Assembly (NCBI GenBank): GCA_965261455.1
Contig: OZ253453.1
Span: 2,914,001 to 2,978,000, forward strand
DNA length: 64,000 nucleotides
From: DAOUKH01 sp965261455
Lineage (GTDB): Bacteria; Chloroflexota; Dehalococcoidia; SHYB01
Direction: 5' to 3'
Shown: positions 8,631 through 17,383 of the stretch, in pieces
How positions within the stretch are numbered: the first letter of the stretch is position 1
Layout: each line of letters starts with the position of its first letter
Program-made: the position numbers and the translations under genes
Notes under the pieces: model-generated
Databases searched by the model: none
What the model saw: only the letters and a program-made list of their open reading frames with translations
What the model was told of the DNA's origin: nothing

Positions 8631-9050
8631 CTATCCTTGGGCGGAAGGACGGAAGAACGGCAGCGTGACCTCCGGCGTCACCGCCTCGAAGAACACCTCG
8701 ACGGGCAGGCCCACGCGGACCTCCTCCGGCTCCACGCCGCGGATACGGCACATCAGACGCGGCCCCTCCTCCAACGCAACGATGGCGATCACGTAGGGGA
8801 CATCGTCGGAGAAGCCGGGGTGGAAGGCGCGGTGCGAGACGGTGAACGAGAAGATTGCCCCCCGCCCGCTGACTTGCGTCCATTCCAGGTCGGGGCTCCC
8901 GTCGTGGGGGCACAGGACGCGGGGGTAGTGTACGAACTCCCCGCACGAGGCGCAGCGCTGGATGCGGAGCTCGCCTTGCTTGCAATATTCCCAATAGGGC
9001 GCCGACTCCGCGCTCGGCGCCGGAAGGGGCTTCTGATAGGTGTCGGCCAT
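8631..9050 (-). CDS. DUF35 Zn-ribbon/OB-fold protein, partner of the thiolase-like protein
   Basis: 139 aa with an N-terminal helix, a zinc ribbon (CASCG then CPHDG) and a C-terminal OB-fold. DUF35 proteins bind acyl-CoA and pair with thiolase-fold enzymes; ChsH2 with the aldolase Ltp2 in steroid side-chain breakdown is the best-studied case. Here the fourth zinc ligand is not a cysteine: the second knuckle is C-P-H-D, so zinc may be bound by His/Asp or lost. The paralogue at 40259 keeps all four cysteines. A GGAGGAA site precedes the ATG, and the thiolase-like gene ends 19 nt upstream. Confidence 0.85.
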   Translation of the reverse strand: MADTYQKPLPAPSAESAPYWEYCKQGELRIQRCASCGEFVHYPRVLCPHDGSPDLEWTQVSGRGAIFSFTVSHRAFHPGFSDDVPYVIAIVALEEGPRLMCRIRGVEPEEVRVGLPVEVFFEAVTPEVTLPFFRPSAQG

Positions 9051-9069
9051 GAGGCGGTTCCTCCGCTCG

Positions 9070-10239
9070 CTAGCGCGCTGAGAGCAGCATGACGCCGCCG
9101 TTCCCGAAATCGCCCATGCCGGTGACGACGCACGGGTCAGGGTCGGCGACCTGCGCTCGCCCCGCGATGCCGCGCAGTTGCTTCACCGCCTCGGCCACGT
9201 GGTTGAGCCCCGACTGCGAATGGGCCTGCGAATGCAGACCGCCGTGCGTGTTCACCGGCAGCCGCCCGCCCAGGCCGATGTTCCCCTCGGCGGCGAACGG
9301 GCCGCCCTCGCCCGGCCCTACCACGCCAAGGTTCTCCAGCGTGTAGATGGGGATGAACGTGAACGGATCGTAGAGCATGGCCAGCTTCAGGTCTTGCGGC
9401 GACAGCCCCGCCATGGCGAACGCCCGGGGCGCCGCTTTGCTGATGCCGATGCGGGTGTGGTCGACTCGCGTGGCCGTCGAGCTCGGCGAGTCGGGGTGGC
9501 CCTCCGCGATGCCCAGAATGCGCGCCGGTGTGCGTTTGGCGTCCGCCGCCCGCCCCGCCGACGAGACCACCACCGCCGTCGAGCCGTCGGTCTCGATGCA
9601 GCAATCGAATAAGTGGAACGGCGTGGTGATCATCCGCGAGGCCTGATGGTCCTCGATCGTGATCGGCGCCGTCATGATCGCCTTCTCGTTCATGCCCGCG
9701 TGACGGCGCATCGTCACCGCCACCGCCCCGAGCTGCTCGCTCGTCGTCCCGTAGAGGTGCATGTGCCGCTGTGCGATCAGCGCGTAGAACTGCATCGGCA
9801 CGTTCGCGCCGTAGACGCCCTCGAACTCCATTGAAATCATTTGCTGACGGTGCGGCGCCTGGATCCCCCGCGCCGCCTGCGCCTGCGAGACCCGGTGCAT
9901 CGACGAGCCGTTGCGCCCCGACACGACCACCACGTTGTTCGCCACCCCCGAGGCCACGGCCATGGCGGCGTCCTGGATCCCCGCGATCCCGCTCGCGCCG
10001 CCAATGTGCAACGTGACCGAGAAGCGCAGGTCGGGCGTCCCCATGTTGTCGACAAAGTCCTCGGCGGTGAGGCCGGGCCCGATTGAACTGGGGATGAAGC
10101 CGTCGATGTCGTGTGGCTTCAGGCCCGCGTCGGCCACCGCCCGCGTGATGGCCTGAAGCTGGAGCGCCTTGTCCGACATCCCCGAATTCTTCGAGTACTC
10201 GGTCTCTCCGATGCCGGTAATGGCGGCGGCGGCGCGCAT
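9070..10239 (-). CDS. Thiolase-fold protein lacking the usual nucleophilic cysteine (Ltp2-like)
   Basis: 389 aa, thiolase fold: an N-terminal half with GIGETEYSKN and MAVASGVANNVVVVSG, a C-terminal half with MLYDPFTFIP, a glycine loop NTHGGLHS and the closing FGNGGVMLL. At the position of the catalytic Cys of true thiolases there is GGASG, so claisen condensation chemistry is unlikely. Ltp2-type aldolases also lack it and use tyrosines, one of them in a YDxFT-like motif; that motif is present. With the DUF35 gene next door, a retro-aldolase acting on a CoA thioester is a reasonable inference. The start ATG follows GAGGAA. Confidence 0.8.
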   Translation of the reverse strand: MRAAAAITGIGETEYSKNSGMSDKALQLQAITRAVADAGLKPHDIDGFIPSSIGPGLTAEDFVDNMGTPDLRFSVTLHIGGASGIAGIQDAAMAVASGVANNVVVVSGRNGSSMHRVSQAQAARGIQAPHRQQMISMEFEGVYGANVPMQFYALIAQRHMHLYGTTSEQLGAVAVTMRRHAGMNEKAIMTAPITIEDHQASRMITTPFHLFDCCIETDGSTAVVVSSAGRAADAKRTPARILGIAEGHPDSPSSTATRVDHTRIGISKAAPRAFAMAGLSPQDLKLAMLYDPFTFIPIYTLENLGVVGPGEGGPFAAEGNIGLGGRLPVNTHGGLHSQAHSQSGLNHVAEAVKQLRGIAGRAQVADPDPCVVTGMGDFGNGGVMLLSAR

Positions 10240-10307
10240 GGCTTCCTCATTCCTGGGGCTGGGATGCGGCGAGCATATCGACGCCCTCGAAAGGCGTCAA
10301 TGCGCCG

Positions 10308-11357
10308 TCATGCCCCCCGCGCCGCGAGGGCGCGCTCGACGTTCCGCCGCAGTCCGCGCATCCATCCGTGAACCGCCCTGTTCGATGGCGCCACGACGAA
10401 CGACCGCGCCATGATCCGGTAGACGGCGCCCCGGCTGATCTTCGCCGGACGTGCCGGGTCGAGCCAGCGGGAGTTGCGGGCCAGCACCTCCAGCGTGCGC
10501 AGGCCGATGAGCGCGGGCCACAGCGCCGCTAGCCGCAGACGCAACGCGCGCCGGGGGATCGCGAGGATGTAGGACTCCGCTGCGGCATAGTGTTCCAGTG
10601 CCAGCCGGACCAGCGAGGCCGCGGCGGGCCACGCCCGCTCCGAGCTCTCCGGCCGCAGCAGGTCCGACGGAGCGAGTCCCAGGGCGGCGAGTTCATCCGC
10701 GGGCAGGTAGCACCGACCCTTTCGCAGGTCGCGGGGCGTGTCCCGGAGCACGTTGGTCAGCTGTAGCGCCTTGCCGAAGCGAACTCCCGCCGCCGCGGAC
10801 GCCTCGGGGTCCCAATGCCGCAGCGCCCGATCGTGGGCCATAGTCATCTCCGTCCAAAACTCGCCGACGCAGCCCGCGACCAGGTAGATGTAGCGGTCGA
10901 GGGCGGCGCGGTCGGCCAGGGCGCCAATGTCGCTCGACTCCACTGTCGGAAACGTCCGCAGGTCCATTTCCATACCCTCGCTGAGGGTGATGACGACGGA
11001 GCGGATGCGCGCGCGGTCCGCCTCCGCGGTCTGGTCGAGCAGGGCCAGGGCGCGCGGCGCGGCTTCGAGCAGCCGCCGCTCCGCGGGGTCCTCGGCCTCC
11101 GGCGCTGTCCACGACCCTTCCGCTCCTTCGACCTGCGCGCGGAACGCGAGGAGCCTCGCCAGCCGCTCGTCGGGCGGGAGCGTCGCCGTGTCGGCGATCG
11201 TGTCGGCGGTGCGCGCGAGCAGGTAGGCCAGGCCGATCTGGCCGCGCACCGGCCCCGGCAACGCCCGCATCGTCAGATAGAACGACCGGGAGACCCCGCG
11301 TAGCAGCGCCGTCAGCATCTCGCGGCGCTCCCGGTCCGTCACCGACGCCGTGCGCAT
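10308..11357 (-). CDS. Squalene/phytoene synthase family protein
   Basis: The 349-aa trans-prenyl head-to-head synthase shows FYLTMRALPGPVRG, the first aspartate motif DTIAD, YIYLVAGCVGEFW, and the second motif NVLRDTPRDL with the KGRCYLP that follows in squalene and phytoene synthases. Such enzymes join two prenyl diphosphates for hopanoids, sterols or carotenoids at the membrane face. Which product is made cannot be told from sequence alone, and no oxidase or cyclase gene is adjacent. The ATG at 11357 follows GGAGGGAGAAGGGG; a TTG 18 nt further upstream is less likely. Confidence 0.88.
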   Translation of the reverse strand: MRTASVTDRERREMLTALLRGVSRSFYLTMRALPGPVRGQIGLAYLLARTADTIADTATLPPDERLARLLAFRAQVEGAEGSWTAPEAEDPAERRLLEAAPRALALLDQTAEADRARIRSVVITLSEGMEMDLRTFPTVESSDIGALADRAALDRYIYLVAGCVGEFWTEMTMAHDRALRHWDPEASAAAGVRFGKALQLTNVLRDTPRDLRKGRCYLPADELAALGLAPSDLLRPESSERAWPAAASLVRLALEHYAAAESYILAIPRRALRLRLAALWPALIGLRTLEVLARNSRWLDPARPAKISRGAVYRIMARSFVVAPSNRAVHGWMRGLRRNVERALAARGA

Positions 11358-11443
11358 GACCCCTTCTCCCTCCAAGGTACCCTTTTTCCTTCCAAGGTAG
11401 TAGTTATCGCGCGTGTGTACTCTACCCTAACCCTCTGCTCAGG

Positions 11444-11475
11444 AAGAGGCGCAACCCTCGAAGGCCGCGCCTCTT
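11444..11475. promoter_or_regulatory. Stem-loop in the leader of the peptide-binding lipoprotein gene
   Basis: A 9-bp inverted repeat, AAGAGGCGC and GCGCCTCTT with a 14-nt loop, lies about 110 nt upstream of the gene starting at 11584. It has no T-tract. It could be a leader structure or a chance GC palindrome. Confidence 0.3.
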
Positions 11476-11583
11476 GCCAACGCCGTAGGGAGGCGCTACT
11501 CTTACGCGACGCGCCTAGCGGCGTTCTGTTTTGCTTGCCATCAACGACCGCCGCCAGACCAGAGTTGGAGGAAAACAAAGACC

Positions 11584-13665
11584 ATGTGGATTACGAAAGG
11601 TCGAAAGTTAGCCGGCCTTGTTGCCGCTACGGTGATCACCGCGCTCGTCGTGGCGGCCTGTGGCGGAAGCGATGACCCAGCGCCGTCGCCGACCCGGGCG
11701 CCGGTGATCGTTGTCCCTACGGCGACGCCCGCGCCGACCCAGGCGCCGCAGATCGTCGTGCAGACGGCGGCTCCCCAGGCCACGGCGGCCCCCGCGTCGA
11801 CCCAAGCGCCGCAGATCGTCGTGCAGACGGCGGCCCCGCAAGAAGCGGCGACGGCGGCACCGACGCCGACGCCTCGGTTAGTCGTGCAGGTCCCCACCTC
11901 CACACCCGTGCCCGGCTTGGCCGGCATCACCGAAGTGCTCAAAGGCTTCCGGTGGCTTCAAGGGCCCGGCCTCGAGAGTTGGCGTCAGGCCCCCAAGCGC
12001 GGCGGCACGCACACCTATGCCTTCCCGAGCCCTAGCAGCGGCACGGATCAGATCCTCAACCGCTCCTACACCGTGTCCACGGCGATCAGCTTCGTCTATA
12101 GCAAGCTGTTCACCTGCCAGTTCTCTCCCCTCATGGTCGAGGCCGACCCGGGAAGCTGCTTCCCCGTTGGTGACCTCATCTCCGAGTGGGAGTCCAACGC
12201 GGACGCCACCTCGTGGACCATAACGATCCACCCCGACGCGGTGTGGCATGACATGCCGTCCGACTCCCGCGGTTACACCACGGAGCTTTCCGGCCTCTAC
12301 GGGAGGCCCGTCGTCGCCGACGACGTGGTCCATACCCTGAACTACTGGCAGGGCAACCTCACCAAGCCCAATGGCGAACCCCAGAGCACCCCCTCGGCGC
12401 AGGCCCACTCCCAGACGGTGGTGAGCGCGGACGTCATCGACGACAAGACCCTGCGGTTCAACTTGGTTACGACCGACCCGTTCTTCATAGCGACCTTCTC
12501 GCAGTTCAACGCCCGCGTCGTCCCGCCCGAGATATTCAATATGGACGGTGACTACACGCATCGGACCGTCGGCTCCGGCGCCTTCCGGCTCGACGATTAC
12601 GACCGCCAGATCGGATGGGGCGGCAACGCCAACCCCGACTACTTCAAGACCGGCGCCGACGGCGAGGCGCTCCCCTACGTCGACCGGCATCAGGTCAAGG
12701 TAATCGGCGGCGACCTCACCCGGTCCGGCTTCATCACCGGCCAGATCGACAACGGATTGAGTGTGGGGGTCAGCGGCCCGTCCTCCGCGATCACCTTCGG
12801 ACGGAGTTGCCCTCAGTGCCAGGTCATCGAGTACTTCCTCTCCTCGAACACCTCGAGGATCCTCGGCTTCAAGCACCTCCCCACCGAGAGCTTCCCCGAC
12901 CCCTACTTCGGCGATCGTAACGCCCGCCTCGCCATCGCCAAGTCCATCGACTACGAGAGCCTCGGCGAGAACATCTACGAAGGGGCGTGGATCATGACTC
13001 CGGTCGCCATGCCTTGGGGCCTGGCTTGGGACACCCCGCCGACGTTGCGGCAGATGGGCCTCGATCTCCCCGACGACGAGAACCCGTTCATCTACGACCC
13101 TGATCAGGCCAAGGAGCTCTGGGCCATGGCCGGGAAGAAGGCGGGCGAGAAGATTACGCTCTACTATCACCAGTACTCCGCGCCCGACACCACGTACCAC
13201 GTCGCGCTCGGGGCCTCGATTGCCGAATCCCTCGACATCGAAGTCGAGGTCCTCAAGGTGCCCGACATCTCGATCCTCTACTCCATGTCGGGGTTCGTGA
13301 ATCCGGAAGACATTCAGAACCACGAGTTCCTGATCAGCCACACCAGAGCGCTCGGTGCGCATAACGCCTTCGTGCCGCTCGCGAACCGCAGCTTCGCTCC
13401 CCAGAACTACATGGGGTTCAACAACCCCCGCATGGACGAGCTCGCCGTCGAGTGGGCGCTTGCCCCCGAGTTCGAGCGCGAGAAGGAAATCGCTACGGAG
13501 TACTACGCCGAGACGGTGAAGGAGCTGATCTACATGCCGGCCATCACCCAGGCGAGCTACGACGTGCAGGGCGCCCGCGTCCGCAACAGCTACCAGCAGT
13601 TAGCTGGCGGACGGGCCTTCCACCAAGGCGGGCAGCTCGCCGAGATCATCTGGCTCGACGAGTAG
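11584..13665 (+). CDS. Peptide/oligopeptide ABC transporter substrate-binding lipoprotein (SBP_bac_5 family)
   Basis: The 693-aa precursor has a lipoprotein signal ending in the lipobox VVAAC near residue 23. A ~90-residue Thr/Pro/Ala stalk follows, carrying two copies of the unit QAPQIVVQTAAPQ. The DppA/OppA-type binding domain starts around residue 135 (GGTHTYAFPSP), with the class pattern of a long two-lobe protein, for example GSGAFRLDDYD. It would be anchored outside the membrane and deliver peptides or similar ligands to an ABC permease. GGAGG precedes the ATG. A strong terminator follows, so the gene stands alone, with its permease and ATPase elsewhere. Confidence 0.9.
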   Translation: MWITKGRKLAGLVAATVITALVVAACGGSDDPAPSPTRAPVIVVPTATPAPTQAPQIVVQTAAPQATAAPASTQAPQIVVQTAAPQEAATAAPTPTPRLVVQVPTSTPVPGLAGITEVLKGFRWLQGPGLESWRQAPKRGGTHTYAFPSPSSGTDQILNRSYTVSTAISFVYSKLFTCQFSPLMVEADPGSCFPVGDLISEWESNADATSWTITIHPDAVWHDMPSDSRGYTTELSGLYGRPVVADDVVHTLNYWQGNLTKPNGEPQSTPSAQAHSQTVVSADVIDDKTLRFNLVTTDPFFIATFSQFNARVVPPEIFNMDGDYTHRTVGSGAFRLDDYDRQIGWGGNANPDYFKTGADGEALPYVDRHQVKVIGGDLTRSGFITGQIDNGLSVGVSGPSSAITFGRSCPQCQVIEYFLSSNTSRILGFKHLPTESFPDPYFGDRNARLAIAKSIDYESLGENIYEGAWIMTPVAMPWGLAWDTPPTLRQMGLDLPDDENPFIYDPDQAKELWAMAGKKAGEKITLYYHQYSAPDTTYHVALGASIAESLDIEVEVLKVPDISILYSMSGFVNPEDIQNHEFLISHTRALGAHNAFVPLANRSFAPQNYMGFNNPRMDELAVEWALAPEFEREKEIATEYYAETVKELIYMPAITQASYDVQGARVRNSYQQLAGGRAFHQGGQLAEIIWLDE

Positions 13666-13689
13666 CCCAACCGACGTTCTCCTGACTGT

Positions 13690-13722
13690 AAAGAGGGGGC
13701 TCGATTCGAGCCCCCTCTTTTT
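13690..13722 (+). terminator. Rho-independent terminator
   Basis: A 15-bp perfect stem (AAAGAGGGGGCTCGA and its complement, almost no loop) ends in TTTTT, 25 nt after the stop of the binding lipoprotein gene. Confidence 0.9.
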
Positions 13723-13725
13723 GCG

Positions 13726-14104
13726 CCCTCCCCCCTCCCGAGCGGGAGAAGATCGAGGGGAGAGGCCCCCACAAACCGGCGATGGCTTCGAAGCCGCTCC
13801 CTTCGCCTCACTCAGCCGTGGCGGCGGGCCTCTATGAGCGCCCGCCCGGTCCCTTCTGTACGCCCCTCTCCCAACGGAGACCTCTGCAAAACCCGCCCAT
13901 ATCCATCCCCTCCCGTAGGGGCGCCCCTCGTGGGCGCCCGCTCCCTCCGCGACGAGGGTTAGGCAAGGGTCTCCAACGGGAGAGGTTGGAGGTGAGGGGC
14001 CTCCTGACAAGCCATCGAAGCCCGCCACTCGCGCGGCACTCGCGCCCAGTTACGCAAAGGCCTCCCCTAGGAGAGGATTGAGTAAGGGCGGGAGTCGACG
14101 GGAG
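13726..14104. repeat. Gene-free stretch made of palindromic intergenic repeats
   Basis: About 380 bp without a supported gene. It is built from the CTCTCCC...GGGAGAGG palindromes, a GGGGCGCCCCTCGTGGGCGC hairpin and one complete GGAGACC-bounded unit (13876-14065). Open frames here are translations of the repeats. Confidence 0.85.
13876..14065. mobile_element. MITE-like unit, 190 bp
   Basis: Bounded by inward-facing termini GGAGACCTCTGCAAAAC (left) and GTTACGCAAAGGCCTCC (right). One of five units in the window with the same termini and 146-190 bp length. Confidence 0.55.
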
Positions 14105-14974
14105 CTACTTGCGGCGAGTTCTCCAGCCGAAGAGGGCTAGGCCGGGTGCAATCGCACCGATGATGATCCAGCCGGCGTCCAAGGGGGCCCCGCCCGAACT
14201 GAGGGGGGCGGTGCACCCACCGCCGCCGGCTGGGGCTGGCGTGGCCGTAGGCGTCGCCGTGGGCGGGGATGTGGACGTCGGCGCTGCCGTAGGCGGTATC
14301 GACGTCGGCGTGGGCGTGGGCGTCACCGTAGGGGGTACGGGTGTCGCCGTGGGCGCTCTCGTGGGCGGAATGGCCGTGGGCTCAGGAGCCGTCGTTGCCG
14401 TGGGCGGAACGGCCGTGGGAACCGGTGTGGACCTGGGGAACGGAGTGGCCGTGGGAACCGGCGTGGCCGTGGGGACTGCCGTGGCGGTCGGCGCCGTCGT
14501 TGCTGTGGGGACCGGTGTGGCCGTGGGGACCGGCGTCGCCGTGGAGGTCGGCGCAGCCGTGGCCGTGGGGGTGGCCGGCGCGCTGAGAGTAAAGCTGAGA
14601 TTGGTGGTGATCACGAAGTTGGCCCGGTACATCGCCGTGGGCTTCTCCGCCGTCGGCCGCACGTCGCCCGTGGCGGCGTCGACGAGGGAGAACTCGACGA
14701 TGACCCCCGATCCGCTCACCGCGGAGGCCTGCACGTCGATGCGGTATTGATCGGGGGCAAGCCCTCCGTTTCCTGTGCGGCTCAGCCCCAACCGGTCGCC
14801 GGACGACTGCAAGGTCAACTGCACCACGGTGCCCGCCGGGGCTGGGTCGCCGTCAATCGTGACCCGGCCGGTAAAGACGGCGATGCCGCCTTGGGCCGAG
14901 ACAAGCGCCGGCGCAATGCCAAGGGCCACGAGTGCCGAAAGAACCACCAAGAGGGCGATGCACCGCGGATACAT
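14105..14974 (-). CDS. Secreted surface protein with Thr/Pro stalk and C-terminal membrane anchor
   Basis: 289 aa. Residues 1-29 are a signal peptide ending in LVSA-Q. Residues 30-125 form a beta-rich domain (FTGRVTIDGDPAPAGTVVQL) like small Ig or carboxypeptidase-regulatory folds. Then come about 110 residues of PTATPVPT-type repeats, and finally a transmembrane segment (WIIIGAIAPGLALFGW) with an RTRRK tail that would stay inside. So it is a wall-spanning or exposed stalk protein of unknown ligand. The ATG at 14974 follows GGAG; a longer frame from 15019 has no such site. No operon partner is seen. Confidence 0.75.
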   Translation of the reverse strand: MYPRCIALLVVLSALVALGIAPALVSAQGGIAVFTGRVTIDGDPAPAGTVVQLTLQSSGDRLGLSRTGNGGLAPDQYRIDVQASAVSGSGVIVEFSLVDAATGDVRPTAEKPTAMYRANFVITTNLSFTLSAPATPTATAAPTSTATPVPTATPVPTATTAPTATAVPTATPVPTATPFPRSTPVPTAVPPTATTAPEPTAIPPTRAPTATPVPPTVTPTPTPTSIPPTAAPTSTSPPTATPTATPAPAGGGGCTAPLSSGGAPLDAGWIIIGAIAPGLALFGWRTRRK

Positions 14975-15143
14975 ATATCTCCAATCACGAGCACATGTGC
15001 CGGAAGATAACAAAAACACTACATGATGTGGTTGCCGAAATCAAGGTCTGCGTCGTGCCCGGGTGGACTTTTCTTTGCGCCGCGAAGCCGCTCCCTCGTC
15101 CGGCGCGTACGACGCTGTAGAGCCGGTGTTACCGGCGCCTAAG

Positions 15144-15152
15144 TGCTACAAT
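15144..15152 (+). promoter_or_regulatory. Extended -10 promoter for ftsH
   Basis: TGC-TACAAT about 120 nt upstream of the ftsH start, matching the pattern used by rlmB, dinB, argF and htpX in this window. Confidence 0.45.
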
Positions 15153-15270
15153 GACCCGTAGGACGCTCACCGGTCGCCGGAGTGGGCCGGTACGGGAGTA
15201 AGGGCGCGTCCGAGGCGTCAGCCGACGGGCGGGCCGGCCCCCGGCGTCCCAGCATAGGAGGGACAGAGCC

Positions 15271-17106
15271 TTGAAGACGCCGGTTCGTCCTAACCCCATA
15301 GGATGGATCCTGATGATCGCTGCGATCGCGATCATCTTGCTGTTCCTTCTGCGCTCTCCCAGTGCCACCGACGAACTTGAGCTCAGCCAGGTCATCGAGA
15401 TGGCCCAGGCCGGCGAAGTCACCGCCGTCCAGGTCGAGGGCGACAAGCTCATCGTTCTCACCGCCGCCGGCCAGGAGTTCGAGTCTAGGAAAGAGTCGGG
15501 CACCTCCGTCTACGAGATACTCCGCGAGGCCGGTGTCGAGACCGGCTCGAACGGCGTCGAGGTTACCGTCAAGAGCGCGGGCTTCAACTTCGGCGGGCTC
15601 CTCATCTCCTTCCTGCCCCTCATCCTCTTCGGCGCCCTGCTCATCTACCTCTTCCGTCGTACGCGCGGCAGCCTGAACCAAACGATGAACTTCAGCCGAA
15701 GCCAGGCGCGCCAGGTCACCGACGATAGGCCCACCATCACCTTCCAAGACGTTGCCGGTGTCGACGAGGCCAAGGTCGAGCTCGCCGAAATCGTCGAGTT
15801 CCTCAAGAACCCCGAGAAGTTCGCTCGCGTGGGCGCGCGCATCCCCCGCGGCGTCCTCCTCGTCGGTCCTCCCGGCACCGGCAAGACCCTGATTAGCAAG
15901 GCCGTCGCGGGCGAGGCCGGCGTCGCCTTCTTCTCCATCAGCGGCAGCGAGTTCGTCGAAATGTTCGTCGGCGTCGGCGCGAGCCGCGTCCGCGACCTCT
16001 TCCGCCGCGCCAAGGAGCACGCCCCCGCCATCCTCTTCGTCGATGAGATCGACGCCGTAGGCCGGCACCGCGGCGCCGGCGTCGGTGGCGGCAACGACGA
16101 GCGCGAGCAGACGCTGAACCAGATACTCGTCGAGCTGGATGGCTTCGACGAGCGCACCAACGTCATCGTCATCGCCGCCACCAACCGCCCCGACGTCCTC
16201 GATCCCGCCCTCCTGCGGCCCGGCCGCTTCGATCGGCGCGTCGTCCTCGACCTCCCCGACGTCAAGGGCCGCGAGGCGATCCTTGCCGTCCACCTCAAGG
16301 GCAAGCCCCTCGATGACACTGTGGACGCCGGTATTGTGGCGAAGGAGACCGCCGGCTTCAGCGGCGCCGACCTCGCCAACTTGGTCAACGAGGCGGCGAT
16401 CATGGCCGCCCGCGAGAACAAGGACAGCATCGGCGCCGGCGACTTCGAAGAGTCCGTCGACCGCGTCATCGCAGGCCCGGCCCGACGCAGCCGCCGCGTC
16501 TCCGATAAAGAGAAGAAGATCATCGCTTACCACGAGGCCGGCCACGCCCTCGTCGCCGCCCACATTCCCGGCGCCGACGCCGTCCATAAGGTCACCATCG
16601 TCTCCCGGGGCGCGGCGGGCGGCTATACCCGCTTCCTTCCCGAAGAGGACCGCGGCCTCTATAGCAAGGCCCAGTTCGAGGCCATGATGGCCGTGATGAT
16701 GGGCGGCAAGACCGCCGAGGAGATCGTCTTCGGCGAGGCCACCACCGGCGCATCCGACGACCTCCAGCGCGCCTCGAAGGTCGCGCGGCGCATGGTCACC
16801 GAGTTCGGCATGAGCGAGACCCTGGGCCCCCGCGCCTTTGATGAGAGCGGAAGTATGGTCTTCCTCGGCAAGGAGCTCACCCAAGGCCGCAACTACAGCG
16901 ACGCCGTCGCCAAGCAGATCGACTCCGAGATCGGCAAGCTGCTCAACCGGAGCAAGGCCACCGCCATGCGCATCCTCACGAAGAACCGCGCGCGCCTCGA
17001 CCGCCTCGCCGGCCGCCTCCTCGAAGTCGAGACCTTGGACGGCGACCAACTCAACATGCTCCTCCAAGGCGACGAACCGGAGCCCGCCACCGCCACCGGC
17101 GCGTAG
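15271..17106 (+). CDS. ftsH: ATP-dependent zinc metalloprotease FtsH
   Basis: 611-aa membrane-anchored AAA+ protease that degrades misfolded membrane proteins and selected regulators. There are two transmembrane segments (about residues 10-28 and 108-128) around a periplasm-side domain. The AAA domain has Walker A GPPGTGKT, Walker B ILFVDEID and the second region of homology ATNRPDVLDPALLRPGRFDR. The zinc site is HEAGH near residue 419, with the downstream acidic ligand region TTGASDDLQRA. The start is TTG at 15271, supported by AGGAGGG 8 nt upstream. Length is typical. The gene stands alone between repeats and dinB. Confidence 0.97.
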   Translation: MKTPVRPNPIGWILMIAAIAIILLFLLRSPSATDELELSQVIEMAQAGEVTAVQVEGDKLIVLTAAGQEFESRKESGTSVYEILREAGVETGSNGVEVTVKSAGFNFGGLLISFLPLILFGALLIYLFRRTRGSLNQTMNFSRSQARQVTDDRPTITFQDVAGVDEAKVELAEIVEFLKNPEKFARVGARIPRGVLLVGPPGTGKTLISKAVAGEAGVAFFSISGSEFVEMFVGVGASRVRDLFRRAKEHAPAILFVDEIDAVGRHRGAGVGGGNDEREQTLNQILVELDGFDERTNVIVIAATNRPDVLDPALLRPGRFDRRVVLDLPDVKGREAILAVHLKGKPLDDTVDAGIVAKETAGFSGADLANLVNEAAIMAARENKDSIGAGDFEESVDRVIAGPARRSRRVSDKEKKIIAYHEAGHALVAAHIPGADAVHKVTIVSRGAAGGYTRFLPEEDRGLYSKAQFEAMMAVMMGGKTAEEIVFGEATTGASDDLQRASKVARRMVTEFGMSETLGPRAFDESGSMVFLGKELTQGRNYSDAVAKQIDSEIGKLLNRSKATAMRILTKNRARLDRLAGRLLEVETLDGDQLNMLLQGDEPEPATATGA

Positions 17107-17112
17107 CCGCCC

Positions 17113-17240
17113 TGCCCTCTGGCCTCTCCCCCTCTGGGGGAGATTTGAGAGAGGGCGCGCGCCACTAGGCGCGCGAGCGCCCGAAGGGCGCTGCTCCCTC
17201 CCCGGCCCCGGTTACGCAAAGGTCTCCTCTGGGAGACTAA
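17113..17240. repeat. Composite intergenic repeat between ftsH and dinB
   Basis: CTCTCCC palindrome, a GGCGCGC hairpin, a GCGCCCGAAGGGCGC hairpin and the GTTACGCAAAGGTCTCC end. A close copy lies at 46823-46935, about 29.6 kb away. Confidence 0.8.
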
Positions 17241-17322
17241 GAAGAAGGCCCGCGCGTAGGCGTGTAGGCGCCTCTGCCCCCACCCGTGCGACACTGCCCG
17301 CTCCCTCCCGCCGGCGGCGTGG

Positions 17323-17331
17323 TGCTATAGT
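17323..17331 (+). promoter_or_regulatory. Extended -10 promoter for dinB
   Basis: TGC-TATAGT about 53 nt before the dinB ATG. No LexA-type operator was recognised nearby. Confidence 0.4.
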
Positions 17332-17383
17332 CGCCGCTAGAGCCGAGCCGCGGACGTCAAGGCCGCGCTCCGGCGCGTGCGAC

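Noticed and set aside
15139..17067. 642-aa open frame antisense to ftsH
   Set aside because: Shadow frame of a clear FtsH; no ribosome site or motif.
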